A stretch of 64,000 nt of DNA from an uncultured Oscillospiraceae bacterium (lineage in GTDB: Bacteria; Bacillota; Clostridia; Oscillospirales; Oscillospiraceae). The stretch spans positions 1 to 64,000 of the forward strand of contig CAJTLI010000009.1 of assembly GCA_910577525.1 (NCBI GenBank), in the 5' to 3' direction. Under the pieces are notes generated by a model. The model saw nothing but the letters and a program-made list of their open reading frames with translations. It had not been told where the DNA came from and searched no databases. Shown here one piece after another: positions 22,399 through 30,955 of the stretch; positions within the stretch are counted from its first letter, which is position 1, and each line of letters opens with the position of its first letter. Both the position numbers and the translations under genes were made by a program.

Positions 22399-24954
22399 AT
22401 GCGTCCCACACTGTGCAGCCGCTGCAAAAAAAATGTAGCCGTGGTTTTTATAACAAAAATAGAGGGAAGCGAGACTAAAAACGAGGGTCTCTGCCTGAAA
22501 TGCGCCCGGGAGCTTGGCATCAAGCCGGTGGACGACATGATGAAGAAAATGGGCATCTCCGACGAGGACCTGGAATCCATCTCCACTGAGATGCTCTCCG
22601 CCTTCGGCGGCGCGGAGGAGGCGGAGGGCCTGGCCCCCGCCGGTCAGGAGGGTGAGTCCGACGACGGCGAGGAGGATGAGGGCCGCACCGCCACCTTCCC
22701 CTTCCTGAACAAGCTGTTCAGCGGCCAGTCCGAAAGCGGGCCCGACCGGGACCCCATGCAGCGCGGAGGCGCCGCTAAAGAGGAGAAGGCCGGCTCCAAG
22801 TCCGACCGGAGCCAGAAACGAAAGTTTTTGGAGAACTACTGTATCTCCCTCACCCGAAAGGCCCACGAGGGCAGGCTGGACCGCATTGTGGGCCGCGCCA
22901 GCGAGATCGAGCGCACCATCCAGATCCTGAACCGGCGGCAGAAAAACAACCCCTGCCTCATCGGCGACCCCGGCGTGGGCAAGACCGCCATCGCCGAGGG
23001 GCTGGCCCAGCGCATTTACGACCGGGACGTGCCCTACAAGCTGCTGGACAAGGAGGTCTACCTGCTGGACCTCACCGCCCTGGTGGCGGGCACCCAGTTC
23101 CGGGGCCAGTTCGAGAGCCGGATGAAGGGCCTCATCGACGAGGTAAAGAAGCTGGGCAACATCATTCTGGTCATCGACGAGGTCCACTCCATCGTGGGCG
23201 CGGGGGACGCGGAGGGGTCCATGAACGCCGCCAATATCCTCAAGCCCGCCCTGAGCCGGGGAGAGATTCAGGTCATCGGCGCCACCACCCTCACCGAGTA
23301 CCGCAAGTACATCGAGAAGGACTCCGCTCTGGAGCGCCGTTTCCAGCCTGTCATTGTGGAGGAGCCCTCCATCGAGGACTCCGTGGAGATTCTGAAGGGC
23401 ATCGCCCCCTACTATGAGTCCTTCCACCACGTTTCCATCAGCCCGGATATCTGCCGTCAGGCCGTCACCATGAGCGAGCGGTATATCACTGACCGCTACC
23501 TCCCCGACAAGGCCATCGACCTCATCGACGAGGCCTCCTCCGACGTAAACCTCCACAACAAGGACCTGGCCAGGCTTGCCGAGATCGACAAGGAGCTGGC
23601 CGACTACGCCAAGGAAATGGAGGTGGTGCTGGCCTCCACCGGCGGTCAGAACGACCCCAAGCTTCAGGAGCTGCAAAAGAAGGAGCAGCGGCTCCAGCGC
23701 CAGCGGGATACGCTGGAGATGGCGGTGAGCCGGGACGATTCCGAGGCTCCCAACCGGGAGGACCCCGCCTTCCAGGAACGTCAGGAGGGCCGCCGGAAGC
23801 AGATCGCCGAACTCCAGGGAAAGCTGTCCTCCGTCACCGCCGAGAAGCAGGCGGTGCAGACAGCCGCCAACGACAAGGCCTATCAGCGGCTGGCTGAGCT
23901 GAAAAGCAGGCAGGCCCAGCTCACCGGCGAACGGGACGCCCTGGCCGCCAAGGGGAATCCCCCGCTGACTGCGGCGCACCTGGCCCGGGTCATTGAGCTG
24001 TGGACCAAAATTCCCGCCAGCCAGATTCAGGAACAGGAGTTTGAGCGGCTGGCCCATCTGGACCAGCGGCTGAAGGAGCACATCGTGGGCCAGGATGACG
24101 CAGTGGACGCGGTGTCCAACGCCATCCGCCGGGGCCGGGTGGGCATCTCCGCCAAGCACAAGCCGGTGTCCTTCATCTTTGTCGGCTCCACCGGCGTAGG
24201 CAAAACAGAGCTGGTCAAACAGCTGGCCGCCGACCTGTTCTCCTCCCCAGAGTCCCTCATCCGGCTGGACATGAGCGAGTTTATGGAAAAGCACTCGGTA
24301 TCCCGGATTATCGGCTCCCCTCCGGGATACGTAGGCTATGACGACGCCGGGCAGCTGACGGAGAAAATCCGCCGCAAACCCTACACCGTGGTCCTCTTCG
24401 ACGAGATTGAGAAGGCCCACCCCGACGTGCTCAACGTGCTGCTGCAAATCCTGGACGACGGCCACATCTCCGACGCCCACGGCAAGGTGGTCAATTTTGA
24501 AAACACCGTTATCGTCATGACCTCCAACGCGGGCAGCGACATCAAGGGCGGCTCCCTGGGCTTTGACCGCTCCGCCAACCAACTGGGCAAGGAGAAGGCC
24601 ATGAAGGGGCTGGAGGCGTTCCTGCGGCCTGAGTTCATCAACCGGGTGGATGAGATCGTCTATTTCAACCAACTCACCGAGGACAACTTCAAGGCCATCG
24701 CCCGCATCATGCTGTCCGAGCTGGACGCCGTCATGAAGGACAAGGGCATCGCCTTCTCCTATGACGAGAGCGTGTTGGACTACCTGGTCAAAAAGTCCTA
24801 CTCCGCCGCCTACGGGGCCCGAAACCTGCGCCGTCAGATTCAGAAGGATCTGGAGGACCCCATCGCCACGCGGCTCATCCAGCGGTACGCGGACCCCATC
24901 ACCATGGTCACACTGAGCGCCGGTGATGAAAACCTGAACATTGTAACCGACTAA
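22399..24954 (+). CDS. ClpE-like ATP-dependent Clp unfoldase with N-terminal zinc finger
   Basis: 851 aa, a two-ring AAA+ (HSP100) protein. Instead of the double Clp_N repeat it starts with a four-Cys zinc finger (Cys 6, 9, 32, 35), the ClpE type, followed by an acidic linker (about 60-125). AAA1 has Walker A GDPGVGKT at 191-198. A coiled-coil middle domain spans about 390-510, and AAA2 has Walker A GSTGVGKT at 596-603. In Firmicutes ClpE works with ClpP in stress. No CtsR operator (GTCAAA repeats) or CIRCE element is visible in the 148 bases upstream, so its control may differ from Bacillus. AAAGGAG lies ahead of the ATG. Confidence 0.9.
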   Translation: MRPTLCSRCKKNVAVVFITKIEGSETKNEGLCLKCARELGIKPVDDMMKKMGISDEDLESISTEMLSAFGGAEEAEGLAPAGQEGESDDGEEDEGRTATFPFLNKLFSGQSESGPDRDPMQRGGAAKEEKAGSKSDRSQKRKFLENYCISLTRKAHEGRLDRIVGRASEIERTIQILNRRQKNNPCLIGDPGVGKTAIAEGLAQRIYDRDVPYKLLDKEVYLLDLTALVAGTQFRGQFESRMKGLIDEVKKLGNIILVIDEVHSIVGAGDAEGSMNAANILKPALSRGEIQVIGATTLTEYRKYIEKDSALERRFQPVIVEEPSIEDSVEILKGIAPYYESFHHVSISPDICRQAVTMSERYITDRYLPDKAIDLIDEASSDVNLHNKDLARLAEIDKELADYAKEMEVVLASTGGQNDPKLQELQKKEQRLQRQRDTLEMAVSRDDSEAPNREDPAFQERQEGRRKQIAELQGKLSSVTAEKQAVQTAANDKAYQRLAELKSRQAQLTGERDALAAKGNPPLTAAHLARVIELWTKIPASQIQEQEFERLAHLDQRLKEHIVGQDDAVDAVSNAIRRGRVGISAKHKPVSFIFVGSTGVGKTELVKQLAADLFSSPESLIRLDMSEFMEKHSVSRIIGSPPGYVGYDDAGQLTEKIRRKPYTVVLFDEIEKAHPDVLNVLLQILDDGHISDAHGKVVNFENTVIVMTSNAGSDIKGGSLGFDRSANQLGKEKAMKGLEAFLRPEFINRVDEIVYFNQLTEDNFKAIARIMLSELDAVMKDKGIAFSYDESVLDYLVKKSYSAAYGARNLRRQIQKDLEDPIATRLIQRYADPITMVTLSAGDENLNIVTD

Positions 24955-24959
24955 AGATG

Positions 24960-24989
24960 ACAGGACGGCGGAAATTTTCGCCGTCCTGT
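24960..24989 (+). terminator. Terminator after the ClpE-like gene
   Basis: Perfect stem ACAGGACGGCG / CGCCGTCCTGT around an AAATTTT-type loop, 6 bases after the stop codon. The downstream T run is weak (AACCTTTGTT). Confidence 0.7.
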
Positions 24990-25044
24990 AACCTTTGTTA
25001 CAACTTTGATACCAGTTCTTAAGCCAAGTTTAAGGTTTGGGAGG

Positions 25045-25073
25045 TTGCATTGGAAGGAGCCCTGTGGTATCCT
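25045..25073 (+). promoter_or_regulatory. Candidate promoter of the transglutaminase-lipoprotein pair
   Basis: -35 TTGCAT (25045-25050) and -10 TATCCT (25068-25073), 17-base spacer, 42 bases ahead of the transglutaminase-like start and after a terminator. Confidence 0.5.
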
Positions 25074-25114
25074 ATTTCTGTCATATTCTAACGCGGAATG
25101 GAGGTCCTTAACCC

Positions 25115-26410
25115 ATGAACACCGATATCAACGAGACGCAGAAAAGCACCGAAGCGGCGGAGGTCAAGCCGCCCAGGAAAAAGGGCAAGACCGGCCACAT
25201 CGTCTTTGCCGTGCTGGTGGTCTGCTGCCTCATTGCCAGCCTGGGCCTGAACGTCTATCAGGCGGCGGTCCAGAACCAGCGGGTCATCTCCTACATCGAC
25301 CATGAACTGGAGCGCCAGGCCAAGGAGGCCGAGCAGAAGAACGAGTATATTGAAGACGGCTATAAGGTGGGCGGCGAGTACGAAATCCGCTCCACCACCC
25401 ACATCTCCGATGCCTATAAAAATGGCGACGACAGCCAGCTCAGCTCAGAGGACAAGGAGACGCTGAGAATGGCCACGCAGGTGTTGGACGAGGTCATTGA
25501 GGACGGTATGACCGATTATGAGAAGGAAGAGGCCGTCTATAAGTGGATGGTGAAGAATATCGGCCACGGCCGCGGCGGCGTCATCAGCCGTCCCGGAATG
25601 GACCGCTCCGCCTTCACTCCCCACGACGTGCTGCTCTCCAAGGGGGCGGTGTGCGTGGGCTACGCCACCACCTTCCGCCTCTTTATGAACATGCTGGGCA
25701 TGGACTGCCACATTGTACATAATGAGTACCACTCCTGGGATCTGGTCCAGCTGGATGACGAATGGTATCACGTGGACATCTACAGCGACGCCCACGGGGT
25801 GATTTACGGCAACTTCAACATGACGGACCAGATGGCGAAAAACGGCCACAATTGGGACGAGTCCGCCCTGCCCGAGGCCAAGAGCGTGAAATATTCCCCC
25901 GCCGTGCAGAACGCGGTGGAGCTGGACGGCCTTATGGACATTCCCGCCGCCATGAGCCAGACTCTGGACGGCAAGAGCACCACCCTGTTCTACAAGTTCA
26001 AGGAGCCCTTGTCCGACGAGGACATGAGCAAGGCGGACTTCCTGGTAAACCTTTTGGAGATGGTGCTCAACGGCGGCTTCCTGGAGGACAGCGACGGCTA
26101 TTATTTCCGGGCCTCCTGGTATCCCAGCGAGCGGGAGAATGACTACATCCTGGGTCTGCTGCTGGAGAGCCACAGCTCGGAGGAGGAGCCCGTCTTTGAC
26201 ACAGATTCTCCGGAGGCCAAGGAGCTCATCAAACAGGTGGCCGAGGCCTTCGGCATCGACCCGGCCATGCTGGGCGGTGAAACCGGCGACGACCCGGACT
26301 GGGAAGAGTTCCCCATCGGCGGGGCCGACGGCCCCACTGACACCGTCGTTACGGAAAACGGCGAGGTCATCACCACCTGGAACGGCGGCGGCAGCGTGGA
26401 GCTGCGCTGA
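25115..26410 (+). CDS. Membrane-anchored transglutaminase-like protein
   Basis: 431 aa. A Lys-rich N-terminus is followed by one membrane helix (about 27-48), placing the bulk outside the cell. The transglutaminase-like core carries the Cys in GAVCVGYATTFRLFMN (near 178), the His in EYHSWDLVQLDDEWYHVD and the Asp that follows. The C-terminal third (after about 280) includes a Ser/Asp/Glu-rich stretch with no motif I recognise. Such proteins may act as cysteine proteases on surface proteins; the substrate is unknown. It is followed after 18 bases by a small lipoprotein gene, likely the same transcript. Confidence 0.85.
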   Translation: MNTDINETQKSTEAAEVKPPRKKGKTGHIVFAVLVVCCLIASLGLNVYQAAVQNQRVISYIDHELERQAKEAEQKNEYIEDGYKVGGEYEIRSTTHISDAYKNGDDSQLSSEDKETLRMATQVLDEVIEDGMTDYEKEEAVYKWMVKNIGHGRGGVISRPGMDRSAFTPHDVLLSKGAVCVGYATTFRLFMNMLGMDCHIVHNEYHSWDLVQLDDEWYHVDIYSDAHGVIYGNFNMTDQMAKNGHNWDESALPEAKSVKYSPAVQNAVELDGLMDIPAAMSQTLDGKSTTLFYKFKEPLSDEDMSKADFLVNLLEMVLNGGFLEDSDGYYFRASWYPSERENDYILGLLLESHSSEEEPVFDTDSPEAKELIKQVAEAFGIDPAMLGGETGDDPDWEEFPIGGADGPTDTVVTENGEVITTWNGGGSVELR

Positions 26411-26428
26411 CCTGCGGAGGTATCATCC

Positions 26429-26935
26429 ATGAAACACATCAAAAAAACACTCTGCCTGGCTCTGGCGGCGGTTTTGCTGCTGGGCTGCGCCGCCTGCGGC
26501 CCCAAGGAGGACGACGGCCCCGATCTGGACCCGGCGGAGGTGCTCCAGGCCATGATGGCCGTGGACACCACCCTGCCCGACATGGTGACAAAGTCCTCTG
26601 AGGACGGCGAGGCCAAGGACAATTTCTTTTACCTGTCCAATCTGGACTACGGCAAGGTGGAGGCCTACTGCTACGCCTTCGCCGACGCCGGGACCGCGGA
26701 GGAGATGGCGGTGGTGAAGCTGAAAAACAAGTCGGACGCCGCCGCCCTGATGGAGTCTCTCCATGACCACGTCAATACCCGGCGGGGCACCTTTGAGGAG
26801 TACAGCCCCGACCAGGTTCCCCTCACCGACAGCGCGGTGATTACCCGAGAGGGGCGGTATGTGGTCCTCATCGTATCCAAGAAGAACGGTCTGGCCCAAA
26901 AAGAATTCCAAAAATTCTTCCCGGAGTCCGAATAA
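26429..26935 (+). CDS. DUF4358 domain lipoprotein
   Basis: 168 aa. A lipoprotein signal peptide, KKTLCLALAAVLLLGCAACG, has the lipobox Leu-Leu-Gly-Cys. The mature part contains the DUF4358 pattern: DTTLPDMVTKSSEDG, then YLSNLDYGKVEAYCYAFADAG and the helix EEMAVVKLKNKSDAAAL. Function unknown; family members are surface lipoproteins of Clostridia, often beside anti-sigma or transglutaminase genes. It ends at a strong bidirectional terminator. Confidence 0.85.
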   Translation: MKHIKKTLCLALAAVLLLGCAACGPKEDDGPDLDPAEVLQAMMAVDTTLPDMVTKSSEDGEAKDNFFYLSNLDYGKVEAYCYAFADAGTAEEMAVVKLKNKSDAAALMESLHDHVNTRRGTFEEYSPDQVPLTDSAVITREGRYVVLIVSKKNGLAQKEFQKFFPESE

Positions 26936-26941
26936 GAGATG

Positions 26942-26977
26942 AAAACCCCGCGCCGCTTTTCAGCGGCGCGGGGTTTT
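26942..26977. terminator. Bidirectional terminator between lipoprotein and S51 peptidase genes
   Basis: GC-rich stem AAAACCCCGCGCCGCT / AGCGGCGCGGGGTTTT with T runs on both strands, between convergent genes. Confidence 0.92.
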
Positions 26978-26979
26978 TG

Positions 26980-27696
26980 TCACAGCGCTATGGTCTCGCC
27001 CTCCCGGCTGAGCTGAGTGAGTCCGCCGTTTTCAATGAGGTACGCCTCTCCCCGCAGCTCCTCCCGGCCGTCCCGGCCCAGAATGTAGCTGCCGTCCACC
27101 AGGACATAAAACCGGCGGCCCGCGCTGTCGGCATAGGTGATGTCCTCATAGAGCCGCATCCCGTCCAGGGTCCAGTCCTTATCCTGGTTATAGTGGGGGA
27201 TGATATTCAGCCGGGTCAGCCCCAGCCCAGGTAAAAACCGCTGATAATCAGGGTCTATGGCCTCTCCCGGCTCCTCCGGCTGGGCGTAGACTGCCTCGGC
27301 GGCGTTCATGCTGCCCGCGCTGACGCCCACCAGAACACCGTCCCAGTTTCTAAGCTCCTCCCGCAGATCGGTCTCCTGAAAGAATGCGTTCTGGGTGGGG
27401 ACGTGGCCGCCCACTAGAAAAATCAGCTCCGCATCCGCGACCAGTTCAAGACACCACTCCTGGTTCCTCCGCTCCAGCACCTGTAAATCAGTAAAACGGA
27501 TGCCGATTCGGGCAAAGCTGCTGCGCATATCCTCGGCGAAGCCGTGGGTGCGGTCGGGCTGATCCGGGTCAGAGCAGACAAACAGGGCCCGGCAGGGTCC
27601 GGGCAGGGCCTTTTTCAGCTCGTCCACAAAGCCGTTGGCCGGGTTCAGCGCCGGAGAGCCCTCCACACAGGGGCTGCTGGTCAGAAAATAGGTCAA
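26980..27696 (-). CDS. Peptidase S51 (dipeptidase E)-like / class I glutamine amidotransferase-fold protein
   Basis: 238 aa. The nucleophile elbow is GVSAGSMNA with Ser126, preceded by the glycine-rich turn LVGGHVPTQ, and a later His in NIIPHYNQ. This is the arrangement of the S51 aspartyl dipeptidase/cyanophycinase fold. The family cleaves Asp-X dipeptides or works in peptide turnover; the exact substrate is not clear. It is last in a minus-strand group with an amidohydrolase and a fumarase-like subunit. Confidence 0.85.
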   Translation of the reverse strand: MTYFLTSSPCVEGSPALNPANGFVDELKKALPGPCRALFVCSDPDQPDRTHGFAEDMRSSFARIGIRFTDLQVLERRNQEWCLELVADAELIFLVGGHVPTQNAFFQETDLREELRNWDGVLVGVSAGSMNAAEAVYAQPEEPGEAIDPDYQRFLPGLGLTRLNIIPHYNQDKDWTLDGMRLYEDITYADSAGRRFYVLVDGSYILGRDGREELRGEAYLIENGGLTQLSREGETIAL

Positions 27697-27711
27697 ATTC
27701 GATCCCTCCTA

Positions 27712-28557
27712 CTACAGCACCGTATGGGCGTGCCGCGTGACGTGGCACCCCAGATTGACGGCGCAGGGCAGCCCCGCGATATGGGTCGCCTGGGTGAGAA
27801 TGGCGGCGGAGAGGGCGGTGGTCCGCCCCCCAAGCCCCTGGGGGCCGATGCCCAGCCGGTTTACCCGCTCCAAAATGCGCTCCTCCATGGCCCGGTAGAA
27901 GGAGTCGGGGTTCCACGTCCCGGCGGGGCGCAGCAGGGCCCGCTTGGCCAGCAGGGCCGCCGCCTCCGACGTGCCCCCCAATCCCACGCCGACAACCACC
28001 GGCGGGCAGGGGTTGGACCCGGCCCGAGAGACGCAGTCCACAATAAAGTCCTCCACCTGCTCCTGTGTAACGGAGGGGTTGAACATTTTAAGCCTTGTCA
28101 TGTTCTCGCTGCCAAATCCCTTGGGGGCCACTGTGATGTCCACCCGGTCCCCCGGCGTCATCCGCAGGTGAAGGATGCCGGGGGTGTTGTCGTTGGTGTT
28201 AACCCGGCGCAGGGGGTCTCCCACTACCGACAGCCTCAAATGGCCGTCCAAATAGCCCCGGCGCACGCCATCGTTTACCGCGTCCTCCAGGGAACCGCCG
28301 ACGAGGTGGCAGTCCTGCCCCCAATCCAGAAACACCACGGCCATGCCGGTGTCCTGACAGATGGGCAGGCCCTTGGACTCGGCAAACTGGTAATTCTCTA
28401 TCAGGTCCCCCAAAATGGCCTGTCCCACCGGGGAGGACTCCGCCTCCCGGCCCTGGCAAATCGCGTCCCGCAGGTCCTGGGGGAGAACGGTGTTGGCCTG
28501 GATGCACAGCGCCCGGATGGCGTCGGACAGGGCCTGCGCCTCAATTTTCCGTATCAT
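27712..28557 (-). CDS. Fumarate hydratase / L(+)-tartrate dehydratase alpha subunit (class I, Fe-S), orphan
   Basis: 281 aa, the full N-terminal (alpha) half of a class I hydro-lyase. The three cluster ligands are in place: Cys67 (GLPICQDTG), Cys184 (SNPCPPVVVG) and Cys271 (NLGCHVTRHAH). In two-subunit enzymes the beta subunit carries the rest of the active site and is normally the next gene. Here the next gene is an S51-like peptidase, and no beta subunit is in the window. Either the partner is encoded elsewhere or the protein acts differently. It overlaps the amidohydrolase gene upstream by 4 bases. Confidence 0.88.
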   Translation of the reverse strand: MIRKIEAQALSDAIRALCIQANTVLPQDLRDAICQGREAESSPVGQAILGDLIENYQFAESKGLPICQDTGMAVVFLDWGQDCHLVGGSLEDAVNDGVRRGYLDGHLRLSVVGDPLRRVNTNDNTPGILHLRMTPGDRVDITVAPKGFGSENMTRLKMFNPSVTQEQVEDFIVDCVSRAGSNPCPPVVVGVGLGGTSEAAALLAKRALLRPAGTWNPDSFYRAMEERILERVNRLGIGPQGLGGRTTALSAAILTQATHIAGLPCAVNLGCHVTRHAHTVL

Positions 28558-29705
28558 GCGATGACCTCCTGTCCGTCAATGAACACATGGGTGACTTTGG
28601 AGCGCCAGTGGAAGGGATGGCCGTCCATCACCACGATGTCCGCGTCCTTGCCGGGGGCCAGAGAACCCAGCCGGTCCCCCACGCCCAGAATGGAGGCGGC
28701 GTTGATGGTGATCGCCGCCAAGGCGTCCTCGTCGTCCATCCCCGCCCGGGCGGCCAGGGCCGCGCAGAGGGGGAGCAGCACGATGGGCGTCTCCGGGTGG
28801 TCGGTGCAGATGGCCACCTGGACTCCCGCCCGGGCCAGGATGGCGGTATTCTCCATGGTCAGATGGCCCAGCTCCGGCTTGGAGCGGTCCATGAGGAAGG
28901 GGCCGGTGATGACGGGAACTCCCTCCTCCGCCAGGTAGTCCGCGATGAGATGGCCCTCGGTGCCGTGGACGATGGCGCATTTCAGCCCGAATTCCCTGGC
29001 GATGCGCAGGGCGGTGACGATATCGTCCGCCCGGTGGGCGTGGAAATGGGCGGCCAGACGGCCCGCCGCCACCGGGCGCAGGGCGTCCAGCTGGGCGTCA
29101 AACTCCGGGTCGTCCAGGGCGTCGTCCGCCGCCGCCCGGGCATATTTCGCCTCATAATTCAGCGCCTGGGTGAGCTTGTCCCGGATAACGGCGGCGGTGG
29201 CCATACGGGTGGCCGGGCCATGGCCCTTGTGGACGCCCTTGGGGTTTTCTCCCAGGGCGAATTTCATGGCGGCGGGAGAGCGCACCGCCATCCGGTCCAC
29301 CACCGCGCCCGCCGTTTTCAGCAGGACGGACTGGCCCGCGATGGGGTTGGCGGAGCCGGGGCCGGTGTGGACGCAGGTGACACCGGCCCGGCGGGCCTCG
29401 GCAAAGTACTGATTCAAGGGGTCCACGCCGTCCAGCGCCCGCAGCTGGGGGGTACAGGGGCTGGGCATCTCGTTCAGATCGTCCTCCTGGGCGGCGGCGC
29501 CGTAGAGGCCCACATGGCAGTGGGCGTCGATAAAGCCGGGAAGGACGTGGCCGCCCCGGGCGTCAACGCGTTCCGCCCTGTCCGCCCCCTCGGGAAGCGC
29601 CGCCATGGGGCCCACCTGGACGATACGGGTCCCCTCGGTGAGGACAAAGCCCTCTGGAACGGTCCCGGTCTCCATCGTATGAATGACGCCGTTGATGATG
29701 AGCAT
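28554..29705 (-). CDS. Amidohydrolase (imidazolonepropionase/prolidase-like)
   Basis: 383 aa TIM-barrel amidohydrolase. Metal-site motifs: PGFIDAHCHVGLYG (about 56-69, with Cys between the two His positions), the His pair HFHAHRADD (about 220), HGTEGHL (about 247) and ICTDHPETP (about 298). The C-terminal GDRLGSLAPGKDADIVVMDGHP returns to the small beta domain typical of this group. Substrate unknown. It heads the minus-strand group with the fumarase alpha-like and S51-like genes; overlapping ends suggest one transcript. Confidence 0.87.
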   Translation of the reverse strand: MLIINGVIHTMETGTVPEGFVLTEGTRIVQVGPMAALPEGADRAERVDARGGHVLPGFIDAHCHVGLYGAAAQEDDLNEMPSPCTPQLRALDGVDPLNQYFAEARRAGVTCVHTGPGSANPIAGQSVLLKTAGAVVDRMAVRSPAAMKFALGENPKGVHKGHGPATRMATAAVIRDKLTQALNYEAKYARAAADDALDDPEFDAQLDALRPVAAGRLAAHFHAHRADDIVTALRIAREFGLKCAIVHGTEGHLIADYLAEEGVPVITGPFLMDRSKPELGHLTMENTAILARAGVQVAICTDHPETPIVLLPLCAALAARAGMDDEDALAAITINAASILGVGDRLGSLAPGKDADIVVMDGHPFHWRSKVTHVFIDGQEVIA

Positions 29706-29764
29706 GGGATTCTCTCCTTTGCGTTTTTTATCGGGGCGGGAGGCACGACGGCTCCGCGCTTCGT

Positions 29765-29827
29765 GCTGTCACGCTGCGAATCGGCCAGGGCGCTCCTTCG
29801 CGCTTCTCGCTGTCACGCTCGGATTGG
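29765..29827 (+). repeat. Two copies of a GCTGTCACG repeat
   Basis: GCTGTCACGCTGCGAATCGG at 29765-29784 and a variant at 29809-29827; a third copy is at 30629-30648 beyond the S1-domain gene. The 278-base gap 29706-29983 otherwise holds only the S1 gene terminator. Confidence 0.5.
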
Positions 29828-29952
29828 GCGCATGGCCGGGTCGCTTTCCCTCCGATTCGGGCAAAAAGCGCTCCGCTTTGCGGGCCTGCCTTTTTGCCCT
29901 CACTCCGGTCCAAGCTCCCCTATGCGCCTATCCTCGCGCTTCGCGCAAAAAA

Positions 29953-29974
29953 GGGGGACGCCGCGGCGTCCCCC
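29953..29974 (-). terminator. Terminator of the yabP-yabQ-divIC-S1 operon
   Basis: Palindrome GGGGGACGCCGCGGCGTCCCCC, followed on the minus strand by six T, 9 bases after the S1-domain gene stop. Confidence 0.88.
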
Positions 29975-29983
29975 TCAATGGGC

Positions 29984-30463
29984 CTATTTTCTTCCGCCCC
30001 GGCGGTTGCCCCGCTTCTCATTCATGTGGAGCTCGGACAGCTTGCTGTCTGAGCTGGCCATGAACTGCTTAAGCTGATCCTCAAAACTGGCCGGCCCTCT
30101 GGGCTGGGAAGGCTCAGGGACAAAGCCGCGGCTGGGGCCGGAGCGGCGGTTGCTTGCCGGGCGGCGGTCTCCCTCCGGCCTGAAGCCCGAATTGGAGCCG
30201 CCGGGACGGCGCTCCGGGCGGGGCGGCGGAGGCAGTGCCTGCTTAATGGACAGATTGATACGGTTGTTGTCATCAATGCCGATGACCTTAACCTTGACCT
30301 CCTGCCCCTCGGAGAGCAGGTCGTGCACGTCGTTGACATAGGAATACGCGATTTCCGAGATATGTACCAGCCCCGAGCGGTTACCCGGCAATGATACAAA
30401 CGCGCCAAACTTGGTGATCCCAGTCACCTTTCCGTCCAGAATAGAACCAACTTCAATCCCCAT
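29984..30463 (-). CDS. S1 RNA-binding domain protein (YabR / GSP13-like)
   Basis: 159 aa. One S1 domain at about 4-75 (VGSILDGKVTGITKFGAFVSL, then HISEIAYSYVNDVHDLL). After it comes a low-complexity Pro/Arg/Gly tail (75-125) and a short conserved helix FEDQLKQFMASSDSKLSEL. It is the YabR equivalent, in the same place after divIC as in Bacillus; YabR-like proteins bind RNA or ribosomes. The 213-base gap from divIC is long for an operon, but no promoter is obvious in it. Confidence 0.9.
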   Translation of the reverse strand: MGIEVGSILDGKVTGITKFGAFVSLPGNRSGLVHISEIAYSYVNDVHDLLSEGQEVKVKVIGIDDNNRINLSIKQALPPPPRPERRPGGSNSGFRPEGDRRPASNRRSGPSRGFVPEPSQPRGPASFEDQLKQFMASSDSKLSELHMNEKRGNRRGGRK

Positions 30464-30628
30464 AAATCTCTTTTTTCCCTCTCAATTGTGTATTTGGATG
30501 CTTTGCCGCACCGACTGCCAAGGGCCCCCCGCAAAGCCGTATGCCGGCTTTGGGGGAAAAGGAGAAGCAGCGCGGCGGGCAAGCTTCCGGCTTTAGCCGA
30601 AAACCAGCGGTACAAAGCTTGCTCCGGC

Positions 30629-30648
30629 GCTGTCACGTTACGAAGCGG
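30629..30648 (+). repeat. Third copy of the GCTGTCACG repeat
   Basis: GCTGTCACGTTACGAAGCGG matches the copy at 29765 in 17 of 20 bases. It lies in the 213-base gap 30464-30676, which also holds a small hairpin (CAAAGCCG/CGGCTTTG). Confidence 0.5.
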
Positions 30649-30676
30649 CAGGACGTTCGGCCGCTTCTCCGCGCCT

Positions 30677-30955
30677 CTACTTGGAAGAGTCTATGAACTC
30701 AATCTCCCCCGGCTCCACCAGGCCAAGGCGGCTGCGCGCGATGTCGGCCAGATACTCCGGATCACCGCTGTGGTCGATGCCGTCTTGAAGCTCGGCGTTT
30801 GCCTCGCGCTGCTCCTGTACCTGGCGGCTGAGCGCCTCCCGGTCGGCCTGAGCGGCGTTCAGCTGCGCCTGGGTGGACAGCAGAGCAATCGCCACGGCGG
30901 CCAGCAGCACGAAAACCAGCAGCTTTGTGGCAACGCCGGCCCGTTTCAGCTTCAT
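30677..30955 (-). CDS. divIC: Septum formation initiator DivIC/FtsB family protein
   Basis: 92 aa: short basic cytoplasmic start, a single membrane helix at about 11-30 (LLVFVLLAAVAIALLS), then an extracytoplasmic coiled coil (about 32-65) and the conserved DPEYLADIARSRLGLVEPGEI. DivIC bridges FtsL and DivIB/FtsQ in the divisome. Context yabP-yabQ-divIC-S1 matches Bacillus. The yabQ frame runs 194 bases into its 5' part. Confidence 0.93.
   Translation of the reverse strand: MKLKRAGVATKLLVFVLLAAVAIALLSTQAQLNAAQADREALSRQVQEQREANAELQDGIDHSGDPEYLADIARSRLGLVEPGEIEFIDSSK

Noticed and set aside
22336..24672. 778-aa open frame on the minus strand opposite the ClpE-like gene
   Set aside because: Shadow of a GC-rich gene; composition (Gly/Val/His-rich) is that of an antisense frame and no motif is present.
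30464..30676. Small gene in the gap between divIC and the S1-domain gene
   Set aside because: No frame with a ribosome site; only the repeat and a small hairpin are visible.
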